A stretch of DNA of 64,000 nucleotides. It comes from Massilia agrisoli (GTDB lineage: Bacteria > Pseudomonadota > Gammaproteobacteria > Burkholderiales > Burkholderiaceae_D). The notes below the pieces were generated by a model that worked only from the letters and a program-made list of their open reading frames with translations, was not told the DNA's origin and did no database searches. The stretch is from contig NZ_JAJHPV010000021.1 in the NCBI RefSeq assembly GCF_020831365.1, forward strand, positions 248,001-312,000. Reading direction: 5' to 3'. Below, one piece after another: positions 51,123 through 59,022 of this stretch. The first letter of the stretch is position 1. Each line of letters opens with the position of its first letter. The translations under genes were made by a program, and so were the position numbers.

Positions 51123-52436
51123 ATGGTCCAACGCATTCCAGCCCAGGGCGACCTGGAGCCGATCGAACGAGCGAGCCGCGACGAGCTGCAAGCCTTGCAG
51201 CTCGAACGTATGAAGTGGTCGCTGAAGCACGCCTATGAAAACGTACCGCACTACCGCGCCGCGTTCGACGCCGCCGGCGTGCATCCGGAAGACCTGCGGA
51301 CCCTGGCCGATCTCGCCAAATTCCCGTTCACCGACAAAAAGACCCTGCGCGACAACTATCCGTTCGGCCTGTTTGCGGTCCCGCGCGAGCAGGTGGTGCG
51401 CATCCACGCGTCGTCGGGCACCACCGGCAAGGCCACCGTGGTCGGCTACACGCAAAAAGACATCAATACCTGGGCCGACGTGGTCGCGCGTTCGATCCGC
51501 GCCGCAGGCGGGCGCGCCGGCGACATTTGCCACATCTCGTACGGCTACGGCCTGTTCACCGGCGGCCTGGGCGCGCACTACGGCGCCGAGCGCCTCGGTT
51601 GCACGGTCATTCCGATGTCGGGCGGCCAGACAGAAAAGCAGGTGCAGCTGATCTGCGACTTCAAGCCGGACATCATCATGGTGACGCCGTCTTACATGCT
51701 GAACATCATCGAGGAATTCGAACGCCTGGGCATGGACCCGGCCCAGTGCTCGCTCAAGGTCGGCATCTTCGGCGCCGAGCCGTGGACCGATGCGATGCGC
51801 ACCGAGATCGAACGCCGCGCCGGTATCGATGCGGTCGACATCTATGGCCTGTCGGAAGTGATGGGCCCTGGCGTGGCCAGCGAGTGCATCGAAAGCAAGG
51901 ACGGCCCGGTGATCTGGGAAGACCACTTCTACCCGGAGATCATCGACCCGGAGACCGGCGAAGTACTGCCGGACGGTTCGGAAGGCGAGCTGGTATTCAC
52001 CTCGCTGACCAAGGAAGCGCTGCCGATCATCCGCTACCGCACGCGCGACCTCACGCGCCTGCTGCCGCCGACCTCGCGCGCCATGCGCCGCATGGGCAAG
52101 ATCAATGGCCGCTCGGACGACATGCTGATCATCCGCGGCGTGAATGTGTTCCCGAGCCAGATCGAAGAACTGATCCTGAAGATGCCGGCGCTGGCGCCGC
52201 ACTACCAGTTGCAGGTGACGCGCGATGGCCACCTCGACAAGCTGGAGGTGATGGCAGAGATGCGCGACGCCTCGTTGGCCGCCGACGCGATCACCGCGCT
52301 GTGCCGCGACCTTGAGCACCGCATCAAGACGTTTGTCGGCGTCAGCACCCGCGTTACGCTGGCCCAGCCCGAAGGCATCGAACGCACGATGACCGGCAAG
52401 GCGCGCCGCGTGATCGACAAGCGTCCAAAGAACTGA
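51123..52436 (+). CDS. paaK: Phenylacetate-CoA ligase
   Basis: 437 residues. Activates phenylacetate to phenylacetyl-CoA with ATP, the entry step of the pathway. It has the adenylation motifs VRIHASSGTTGKATVVGYT near residue 90, DIYGLSEVMGPGV near residue 240 and YRTRDLTRLLP near residue 305. GGAGGA precedes ATG 51123; an in-frame TTG 15 bases upstream lies before that site and is unlikely. Confidence 0.96.
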   Translation: MVQRIPAQGDLEPIERASRDELQALQLERMKWSLKHAYENVPHYRAAFDAAGVHPEDLRTLADLAKFPFTDKKTLRDNYPFGLFAVPREQVVRIHASSGTTGKATVVGYTQKDINTWADVVARSIRAAGGRAGDICHISYGYGLFTGGLGAHYGAERLGCTVIPMSGGQTEKQVQLICDFKPDIIMVTPSYMLNIIEEFERLGMDPAQCSLKVGIFGAEPWTDAMRTEIERRAGIDAVDIYGLSEVMGPGVASECIESKDGPVIWEDHFYPEIIDPETGEVLPDGSEGELVFTSLTKEALPIIRYRTRDLTRLLPPTSRAMRRMGKINGRSDDMLIIRGVNVFPSQIEELILKMPALAPHYQLQVTRDGHLDKLEVMAEMRDASLAADAITALCRDLEHRIKTFVGVSTRVTLAQPEGIERTMTGKARRVIDKRPKN

Positions 52437-52452
52437 ACAGAGGAGCACTGAC

Positions 52453-53667
52453 TTGAACACCGCAAACGACGCATTCATCTGTGACGCCATCCGTACCCCG
52501 TTCGGCCGTTTCGGCGGTTCGCTGGCGAGCGTGCGCGCCGACGACCTGGCAGCGCTGCCGATCGCCGCGCTGATCGCCCGCAATCCCGGCGTGGACTGGA
52601 CGATGGTCGACGACCTCTTGTACGGCTGCGCCAACCAGGCCGGCGAAGACAACCGCAACGTGGCGCGCATGGCCGGCCTGCTGGCAGGGCTGCCGCCGGC
52701 TGTCCCTGGCAGCACCATCAACCGCCTGTGCGGATCGAGCCTGGACGCGGTGGGCACTGCCGCGCGCGCGATCAAGGCCGGCGAAGCGAGCCTGGTCATC
52801 GCCGGCGGCGTCGAGCACATGACGCGCGCGCCCTTCGTGATGGGCAAGGCGGACAGCGCGTTCTCGCGCGCCGCCAGGATCGAAGACACCACCATGGGCT
52901 GGCGCTTCGTCAATCCGCTGATGAAGGCAAAGTACGGCATCGACTCGATGCCCGAAACGGCTGAGAACGTGGCCAGGGAATTTGGCGTCAACCGCGCCGA
53001 CCAGGACGCGTTTGCGCTGCGCAGCCAGCAGCGCTGGGCCAGGGCCCACGCCGCCGGCTTGTTCAAGGACGAAATCGTACCGGTAACGATCCACCTCAAA
53101 AAAGGCGAGTCGCGTGTTTTCGACACCGACGAGCATCCGCGCCCGGACACCAATATCGAGATGCTGGCCAAGCTGCGCGGCGTGGTCACGCCGGATGGCA
53201 CGGTCACCGCCGGTAATGCATCGGGCATCAACGACGGCGCCTGCGCGCTGCTGATCGCGTCCGGCGGCGCCGCCGAGCGCTTTGGCCTGAAGCCGCGGGC
53301 GCGCATCGTCGGCATGGCGCTGGCGGGTCTTGAGCCGCGTATCATGGGCTTCGGTCCATCGCCGGCGACGCGCAAGGTGCTGGCGATGACTGGCCTGTCG
53401 ATCGGCCAGATGGACGTCATCGAGTTGAATGAAGCGTTTGCCGCGCAAGGGCTGGCGGTGACGCGCGACCTCGGGCTGCCGGACGATGCCGAGCACGTCA
53501 ACCCGAACGGCGGCGCGATTGCGATCGGCCACCCGCTCGGCGCATCGGGCGCGCGCCTGGTGACGGCGGCGGTGAACCAGCTGCACCGCACCGGCGGCCG
53601 TTATGCCCTGTGCACGATGTGCATCGGCGTAGGGCAGGGGATCGCACTGATCGTAGAACGAGTATAA
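52453..53667 (+). CDS. paaJ: 3-oxoadipyl-CoA/3-oxo-5,6-dehydrosuberyl-CoA thiolase
   Basis: 404 residues starting at TTG after a strong AGAGGAG. Thiolase that cleaves two acetyl-CoA units out in the pathway. The nucleophilic cysteine lies in TINRLCGSSLDAVG near residue 91, the catalytic histidine in IAIGHPLGASGARL near residue 355 and the second cysteine in CTMCIGVGQGIA near residue 387. It ends the paaA-J run; a palindromic repeat follows. Confidence 0.93.
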   Translation: MNTANDAFICDAIRTPFGRFGGSLASVRADDLAALPIAALIARNPGVDWTMVDDLLYGCANQAGEDNRNVARMAGLLAGLPPAVPGSTINRLCGSSLDAVGTAARAIKAGEASLVIAGGVEHMTRAPFVMGKADSAFSRAARIEDTTMGWRFVNPLMKAKYGIDSMPETAENVAREFGVNRADQDAFALRSQQRWARAHAAGLFKDEIVPVTIHLKKGESRVFDTDEHPRPDTNIEMLAKLRGVVTPDGTVTAGNASGINDGACALLIASGGAAERFGLKPRARIVGMALAGLEPRIMGFGPSPATRKVLAMTGLSIGQMDVIELNEAFAAQGLAVTRDLGLPDDAEHVNPNGGAIAIGHPLGASGARLVTAAVNQLHRTGGRYALCTMCIGVGQGIALIVERV

Positions 53668-53682
53668 AACGTAGTTCAAAAC

Positions 53683-53767
53683 GGCGGATGCGCTTCGCTT
53701 ATCCGCCCTACGCGAAAATGTCACCGTAGGGCGGATAAGCAGGGCTGCCGCCGAGGCCGCATCCGCC
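53683..53767. repeat. REP-like paired palindromes, copy 2
   Basis: GGCGGAT (53683-53689) / ATCCGCC (53701-53707) form a first hairpin. TTATCCGCCCTACG (53699-53712) and CGTAGGGCGGATAA (53725-53738) form a perfect 14-base inverted pair, and GCATCCGCC closes at 53767. The units match the palindrome at 28965-29053. It separates the paa enzyme genes from the transporter genes. Confidence 0.85.
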
Positions 53768-53806
53768 AAATACCAGCAGGTCATCACAACAACATCGGAG
53801 ACAACC

Positions 53807-54946
53807 ATGTTCAAGAAAACCGCACTTTTCGCAGCACTCGCCCTGGCAGCAGCAACCTCCTTCGCTGCCGACACCATCAAGATCGGCTCGGTCCTGTCGG
53901 TCTCCGGCCCAGCCGCCTTCCTGGGCGACCCGGAACTGAAAACCCTCCAGCTGTACGTTGAAAAAATCAACGCAGCCGGCGGCGTCCTTGGCCGCAAGCT
54001 CGAACTGGTCCACTACGACGACGGCAGCGATGCGGCCAAGGCCAACAGCTTCACCAAGCGCCTGATCGAGTCGGACAAGGTGAACTTCCTGATCGGCGGC
54101 ACCACTACCGGCGCCACGATGGCCATGGCCCCGCTGGTCGAACGCGCCAAGGTGCCGTTCATCTCGCTGGCAGGCGCGGTGGTCGTCATCGACCCGGTCA
54201 AGAAGTGGGTCTTCAAAACCCCACACACCGACCGCATGGCAGCCGAGAAGGTATTCGAGGACATGAAAAAGCGCGGCATCTCGAAGGTCGGCCTGCTGTC
54301 CGAAACCAGCGGCTTCGGCGCATCCGGCCGCAAGGAGACCCAGGCGGTCGCCGCCAAATACGGCATCACCCTCGTCGCCGATGAAACCTACGGCCCGAAA
54401 GATACCGACACCACCGCCCAGCTGACCCGCATCAAGAACGCCCCTGGCGTGCAGGCTGTCTTCGTGTTCGGCCTCGGCCAGGGCCCGGCCATCGTCACCA
54501 AGAACTACGGCCAGCTCGGCATGTCGTCGGTGCCGATGTACCAGTCGCACGGCGTCGCATCCGATGAATACCTGAAGCTGTCGGGCAAAGTGGCGGAAGG
54601 CGTGCGCCTGCCGACGCCGGCGCTGCTGATCGCCAAGGCGCTGCCGGCGAACGATCCGCAGAAGGCCATCGTCACCAGCTACGACAAGGACTACCGCGAC
54701 CGTTACAAGGCCGAGCCATCGACCTTCGGCGGCTATGCGCTGGACGCGCTGAACCTGTCGGTCGACGCGATCAAGCGCGCCGGCTCCACCGATGGCGAGA
54801 AGGTGCGCGCAGCGCTGGAATCCACCAAGGGCTTCGTCGGCACCACCGGCGTATTCAACATGTCGCCGAAAGACCATATGGGCCTGGACCTTTCCGCGTT
54901 CCGCATGGTTGAAGTCAAAAACGGCGACTGGCAGTTGCTGAAGTAA
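53807..54946 (+). CDS. HAAT-family ABC transporter substrate-binding protein
   Basis: 379 residues with a signal peptide (cleavage after ATSFA, near residue 22). It is a Leu/Ile/Val-type periplasmic binding protein (TIKIGSVLSVSGPAAFLGDP, LIGGTTTGATMAMAPLVERA). The context inside the paa cluster makes phenylacetate or a related aromatic acid a likely ligand in place of branched-chain amino acids. Its gene follows the REP-like repeat and is preceded by CGGAGA. The permease gene starts 8 bases later. Confidence 0.88.
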   Translation: MFKKTALFAALALAAATSFAADTIKIGSVLSVSGPAAFLGDPELKTLQLYVEKINAAGGVLGRKLELVHYDDGSDAAKANSFTKRLIESDKVNFLIGGTTTGATMAMAPLVERAKVPFISLAGAVVVIDPVKKWVFKTPHTDRMAAEKVFEDMKKRGISKVGLLSETSGFGASGRKETQAVAAKYGITLVADETYGPKDTDTTAQLTRIKNAPGVQAVFVFGLGQGPAIVTKNYGQLGMSSVPMYQSHGVASDEYLKLSGKVAEGVRLPTPALLIAKALPANDPQKAIVTSYDKDYRDRYKAEPSTFGGYALDALNLSVDAIKRAGSTDGEKVRAALESTKGFVGTTGVFNMSPKDHMGLDLSAFRMVEVKNGDWQLLK

Positions 54947-54953
54947 GGCTCGC

Positions 54954-55829
54954 ATGCTCGCTCAATTTCTCCAGTTCCTGTATTCGGGAATGACGGTCGG
55001 CTCGGCGTACGCACTTGCGGCGCTGGGTTTTACGATCATCTACAACACCAGCGGCGTGATTAACTTTGCCCAGGGCGAGTTCATCATGCTCGGTGGGATG
55101 CTGGCAGCCCTGCTGTCGGCCGGCGGCGTTCCGCTGCCGCTTGCGATCATCATCGCGGTTGTGGTCACGTGCGCGGTCGGGGTGGTGATGGAAAAGGTCG
55201 TGATCGAGCCGGCGCGCGATGCGCAGGTGGTCACCCTGATCATCATCACCATCGGGGCGTCGCTGACCATCCGCGGCCTGGTCCAGATCTGGCTCGGCAA
55301 AGGCACGCACGCGCTGGCGCCTTTTTCGGGCGATACGCCGATCCAGTTCCTCGGCGCCAGCCTGCTGCCGCAAAGCTTGTGGGTGCTCGGCGTCACACTG
55401 CTGGTGGTCGGCGCGCTGGCCTGGTTCTTCGGCCGCACCATGCTCGGCAAGGCCATGCTGGCCACGTCGAACAACCGGCTGGCCGCGCAACTGGTCGGCA
55501 TCGACACGCGCCGCGTGCTGCTGCTGTCGTTCGGCCTGGCGGCCCTGCTGGGGGCAGTTGGCGGCATCCTGGTCGCGCCGATCACCTACACCTCGTATGA
55601 CGCTGGCATCATGCTGGGCCTGAAGGGCTTCGTCGCAGCAGTGCTGGGCGGGCTAGGGGGCGGCGTCGGCGCGGTGGTGGGCGGATTGATCCTTGGCGTT
55701 GCCGAGTCGATGACGGCCGGTTACATCTCGTCCTCGTACAAGGACGCGGTGCCGTTCGTGCTGATCCTGCTGATCCTGTTCTTCATGCCGCGCGGCCTGT
55801 TCGGCGCCAAGATTTCGGAGCGTGTATGA
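54954..55829 (+). CDS. HAAT-family ABC transporter permease (LivH-like)
   Basis: 291 residues with about eight membrane helices; LivH-type markers are SGMTVGSAYALAALGFTIIY near residue 10 and GVINFAQGEFIMLGGM near residue 33. It forms the inner-membrane channel with the LivM-like partner. The end overlaps that gene by four bases (ATGA). Confidence 0.9.
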   Translation: MLAQFLQFLYSGMTVGSAYALAALGFTIIYNTSGVINFAQGEFIMLGGMLAALLSAGGVPLPLAIIIAVVVTCAVGVVMEKVVIEPARDAQVVTLIIITIGASLTIRGLVQIWLGKGTHALAPFSGDTPIQFLGASLLPQSLWVLGVTLLVVGALAWFFGRTMLGKAMLATSNNRLAAQLVGIDTRRVLLLSFGLAALLGAVGGILVAPITYTSYDAGIMLGLKGFVAAVLGGLGGGVGAVVGGLILGVAESMTAGYISSSYKDAVPFVLILLILFFMPRGLFGAKISERV

Positions 55830-56776
55830 AGTCACTGAACCAACGCTACGCAGGGCTGCTGGTGCTTGCCGTGATCCTGGTGCTGCTGCCGGTCGTCCTG
55901 ACCAATCCGTTCTACATCGACGTTGCGATCCGCATCGCGCTCAACGCCGTGGTGGTCATCGCGCTCAACCTGTTGATGGGCTATACCGGCCAGATCAGCC
56001 TTGGGCACGCCGGCTTCTACGGCATGGGCGCGTACGCTTCGGCGGCGCTGACCACGCACATGAACTGGCCGCCGGTCCTGGCGCTGGTCGTCGGCGCGGC
56101 TGCGACCGGCGTGCTGGCCTTCGTCGTCGCCCGTCCGATCCTGAAGCTCAAGGGCCACACCCTGGCCATGGCGACACTGGGCCTTGGCATCATCATCTCG
56201 ATCGCGATCAACAATGAATCGCAATGGACCGGCGGCCCGGATGGCATCGGCGTCCCGGCATTCACGCTGTTCGATTTCACGATCGAGGGCGAAAAAGCCT
56301 GGTACGCCGTCAGCGCCGGGCTACTGCTCCTGATGACGTGGTTCGCGCTGAACCTGATCGATTCGCCGGTCGGCCGCGCGCTGCAGGCGATCCACGGCTC
56401 CGAAGTCGCCTCGCGCGTCGCCGGCGTCGACACCGCGAAATTCAAGGCGCGCGTGTTCGTGCTGTCGGCGGTGGTGGCGAGTATCGCGGGCAGCATCAGC
56501 GCCCACTACATCGGCTTCATCACGCCGGGCATGGCGGGCTTCTTCCATTCGATCGAACTGGTGACGATGGTGGTGGTAGGCGGCATGGCGTCCGTATTCG
56601 GCTCGATCATCGGCGCCGCGCTGCTGACCATCTTGCCGCAGCTGCTGCAGACTTTCGAAGGCTGGGAAGTGGTCGTGTTCGGCGTGATCCTGATGGCCAC
56701 GATGATCTTCCTGCCGAAGGGCCTGGTACCGAGCATTGCCCAGCGCCTGCGTTCGCGCAAACCGAAGGAGGCATAA
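55826..56776 (+). CDS. HAAT-family ABC transporter permease (LivM-like)
   Basis: 316 residues with about nine hydrophobic helices. LivM hallmarks are NLLMGYTGQISLGHAGFYGM near residue 48 and a cytoplasmic EAA-like loop around SPVGRALQAIHGSEVASRVAGV. Partner of the LivH-like permease; the ATP-binding protein gene begins one base after its stop. Confidence 0.9.
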   Translation: MKSLNQRYAGLLVLAVILVLLPVVLTNPFYIDVAIRIALNAVVVIALNLLMGYTGQISLGHAGFYGMGAYASAALTTHMNWPPVLALVVGAAATGVLAFVVARPILKLKGHTLAMATLGLGIIISIAINNESQWTGGPDGIGVPAFTLFDFTIEGEKAWYAVSAGLLLLMTWFALNLIDSPVGRALQAIHGSEVASRVAGVDTAKFKARVFVLSAVVASIAGSISAHYIGFITPGMAGFFHSIELVTMVVVGGMASVFGSIIGAALLTILPQLLQTFEGWEVVVFGVILMATMIFLPKGLVPSIAQRLRSRKPKEA

Positions 56777-56777
56777 G

Positions 56778-57533
56778 ATGCTGTCGATTGAAAACCTCAG
56801 CAAGAGCTTCGGCGGCGTGCACGCGGTGCAGGACGTCAGCTTCAAGGTCAGGCAGGGATCGATCCACTCGGTGATCGGGCCCAACGGCGCCGGCAAAACC
56901 ACGCTGTTCAATCTCGTCACCGGGGTCTATACGCCGACCTCGGGACGGATCATGTTCGACGGCGAGAACGTCGCCGGCATGTCCCCGGACGCACTGGCGC
57001 GGCGCGGCATGAGCCGCACCTTCCAGAACCTCCAGGTCTGCATGAACATGAGCGCGCTCGACAACGTGATGGTCGGCTCGCACCTGCGCCTGAACCAGAA
57101 CCTGTTCGCATCGATGCTGCGCCTGCCCGCGGTGCGCCGCGCCGACGAGGCCTGCCGCCACGAGGCGGCGGAGCTGATGCGCTTTTGCGGCGTCGGCAAG
57201 TACGTCTACGCCGACGCCGGCCAGATGTCGTACGGCGCGCTCAAACGCCTTGAGATTGCGCGCGCGCTGGCCGCCAAGCCGAAGATCATCCTGCTCGACG
57301 AGCCGGCCGCGGGCCTGAACCACACTGAAACCGGCGAGATCGAGGAATTGGTGCGCAAGGTGGCGCAGTCCGGCGTGACGGTGGTGCTGGTCGAGCACGA
57401 CATGAAACTGGTGATGAACCTGTCCGACCATATCCTGGTGCTCGACTACGGCAAGAAGCTGGCCGAGGGCACTGCTGCCGAAGTACGCGCCAACCCGGAC
57501 GTCATCGCAGCTTATCTCGGCGCGGCCGCTTAA
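56778..57533 (+). CDS. HAAT-family ABC transporter ATP-binding protein (LivG-like)
   Basis: 251 residues. Walker A GPNGAGKTTLFNLVTG near residue 34, LivG-specific ARRGMSRTFQNLQ, signature QMSYGALKRLEIARALA near residue 150 (SYGALKR in place of strict LSGGQ) and Walker B KIILLDEPAAGLN near residue 174. ATP hydrolysis drives import. GGAGG lies before the ATG. The frame is open upstream within the permease gene. Confidence 0.9.
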   Translation: MLSIENLSKSFGGVHAVQDVSFKVRQGSIHSVIGPNGAGKTTLFNLVTGVYTPTSGRIMFDGENVAGMSPDALARRGMSRTFQNLQVCMNMSALDNVMVGSHLRLNQNLFASMLRLPAVRRADEACRHEAAELMRFCGVGKYVYADAGQMSYGALKRLEIARALAAKPKIILLDEPAAGLNHTETGEIEELVRKVAQSGVTVVLVEHDMKLVMNLSDHILVLDYGKKLAEGTAAEVRANPDVIAAYLGAAA

Positions 57534-57542
57534 GGAATCACG

Positions 57543-58271
57543 ATGCAAGACGCAACTACCACACAGCCAATCCTGCAGGTATCGGGGCTGGACAGCTATT
57601 ACGGTCCGATCCAGGCGCTGCACGGCATCGACATCCAGATCGGCGAAGGCCAGCTGGTCGCGCTGGTTGGCGCCAATGGCGCCGGCAAGACCACGCTGCT
57701 GCGCGCGATCTCCGGCGTTCAGCCGGCCAGCGCCGGCACCATTCGTTTTGGCGGCGAGGATATCAGCCGCATGAGCGCCGACAAGCGCGTGCGCGCCGGC
57801 ATCTGCCAGGTGCCCGAAGGCCGCCAGGTGTTCGGCCCGATGTCGGTCGAAGACAACCTGCGCCTGGGCGCCTACACGCGGCCGAAGCACGATTTCGCGG
57901 GCGACCTCGAACGCATGTATGCGCTGTTCCCGGTGTTGAAGGAAAAGCGCCACCTGCTGGCGGGCATGCTGTCCGGCGGCCAGCAGCAGATGCTGGCGAT
58001 GGCGCGCGCGTTGATGGGGCGGCCGAAGCTGCTGCTGCTCGACGAGCCGAGCATGGGCCTGGCGCCGCTGCTGATCCGCGAAATCTTCCGCATCGTCGAG
58101 GAGCTGCGCTCGCAAGGCATCACGATCTTTTTGGTCGAGCAGAACGCGCACGCGGCTCTGGCGATTGCCGACGTCGGCTATGTCATCGAAACCGGTTCGA
58201 TCATCCTGACGGGCCCCGGCCCGGAACTGCTGGCCAACGAACAGGTGCAAAGCGCCTATCTCGGCATGTAA
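57543..58271 (+). CDS. HAAT-family ABC transporter ATP-binding protein (LivF-like)
   Basis: 242 residues. Walker A GANGAGKTTLLRAISG near residue 40, the LivF marker QVPEGRQVFGPMSVEDNL near residue 92, the signature MLSGGQQQMLAMARALM near residue 143 and Walker B LLLLDEPSMGLAPLL. Second ATPase of the transporter. paaY starts 12 bases later, so the transporter and paa genes share an operon here. Confidence 0.9.
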   Translation: MQDATTTQPILQVSGLDSYYGPIQALHGIDIQIGEGQLVALVGANGAGKTTLLRAISGVQPASAGTIRFGGEDISRMSADKRVRAGICQVPEGRQVFGPMSVEDNLRLGAYTRPKHDFAGDLERMYALFPVLKEKRHLLAGMLSGGQQQMLAMARALMGRPKLLLLDEPSMGLAPLLIREIFRIVEELRSQGITIFLVEQNAHAALAIADVGYVIETGSIILTGPGPELLANEQVQSAYLGM

Positions 58272-58283
58272 AGGAAACGAAGC

Positions 58284-58886
58284 ATGGTGAAAGTTTATGA
58301 AATCAACGGCGTGCGTCCGGTCGTACACCCGAGCGCCTACGTTCATCCGAGTGCTGTGCTGATCGGCGATGTCATTGTCGGTCCGCGCTGCTACATCGGC
58401 CCGCTGGCCTCGATGCGCGGCGACTTCGGCCGCCTGATCCTGGAGGAGGGCGCCAACTTGCAGGACACCTGCGTGATGCACGGCTTCCCGGGAGATGACA
58501 CGGTAGTCGAAGTCGATGGCCACATCGGCCACGGCGCGGTGCTGCACGGCTGCCGCATCAAGCGCAATGCCATGGTGGGCATGAACGCGGTAGTGATGGA
58601 CAAGGCAATCGTTGGCGAAGAGTCAATCGTCGCGGCGATGAGTTTCGTCAAGGCCGGCATGATCATCCCGCCGCGCAGCATGGTCATGGGCGCGCCCGCG
58701 AAAGTGATGCGCGAGCTGACCGACAAGGATGTGGCCTGGAAGAGCTTTGGCACGAAGCAGTACCACGACCTGGCGATTCGCTCGATGGAAACGATGCGCG
58801 TAGTTGACGCGCTGCCCGAAGTCGAGCCGAACCGCGCGCGGATCGACCTTGGCCCCGACATGCACGCCCCAAAAGACACTAAATAA
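58284..58886 (+). CDS. paaY: PaaY, hexapeptide-repeat protein of phenylacetate metabolism
   Basis: 200 residues; left-handed beta-helix of the gamma-carbonic anhydrase family (HPSAYVHPSAVLIGDVIVGP and GHIGHGAVLHGCRIKRNAMV show the hexapeptide repeats; zinc-type histidines at HGFPGD, GHIGHG and LHGC). In other bacteria PaaY is a thioesterase for aberrant ring-hydroxylated CoA esters. It sits between the transporter and paaZ, supporting the PaaY assignment over a generic carbonic anhydrase. Confidence 0.9.
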   Translation: MVKVYEINGVRPVVHPSAYVHPSAVLIGDVIVGPRCYIGPLASMRGDFGRLILEEGANLQDTCVMHGFPGDDTVVEVDGHIGHGAVLHGCRIKRNAMVGMNAVVMDKAIVGEESIVAAMSFVKAGMIIPPRSMVMGAPAKVMRELTDKDVAWKSFGTKQYHDLAIRSMETMRVVDALPEVEPNRARIDLGPDMHAPKDTK

Positions 58887-58895
58887 GCAACCCCC

Positions 58896-59002
58896 CCCGT
58901 CATTCCCGGCATTGCCGGAAATGACTTCCCGTGAAAACGGGAACCCATCTGACTGTCCGTAGTCGGCTCAGCATGGGTTCCCGCCTCCGCGGGAACGACG
59001 GG
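58896..59002. repeat. TTCCCG-type palindromic repeat between paaY and paaZ
   Basis: CCCGTCATTCCCG (58896-58908) and CGGGAACGACGGG (58990-59002) are inverted copies with one mismatch. Two smaller hairpins sit inside, around CTTCCCGTGAAAACGGGAA and GGTTCCCGCCTCCGCGGGAA. The inner hairpins are nearly identical to those inside the element at 36194-36393. Confidence 0.82.
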
Positions 59003-59022
59003 CACTCCCTGGAGAATTCAGA

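Noticed and set aside
50499-53591. Very long open frame (about 1030 codons) on the minus strand opposite paaI, paaK and paaJ
   Set aside because: It is antisense to three confidently identified genes, is rich in Arg/Ala/Ser/Pro typical of shadow frames in GC-rich DNA, and matches no family.
58896-59002. CRISPR array, suggested by repeated TTCCCG blocks
   Set aside because: Only two unequal palindromic units without regular spacers, and no cas genes.
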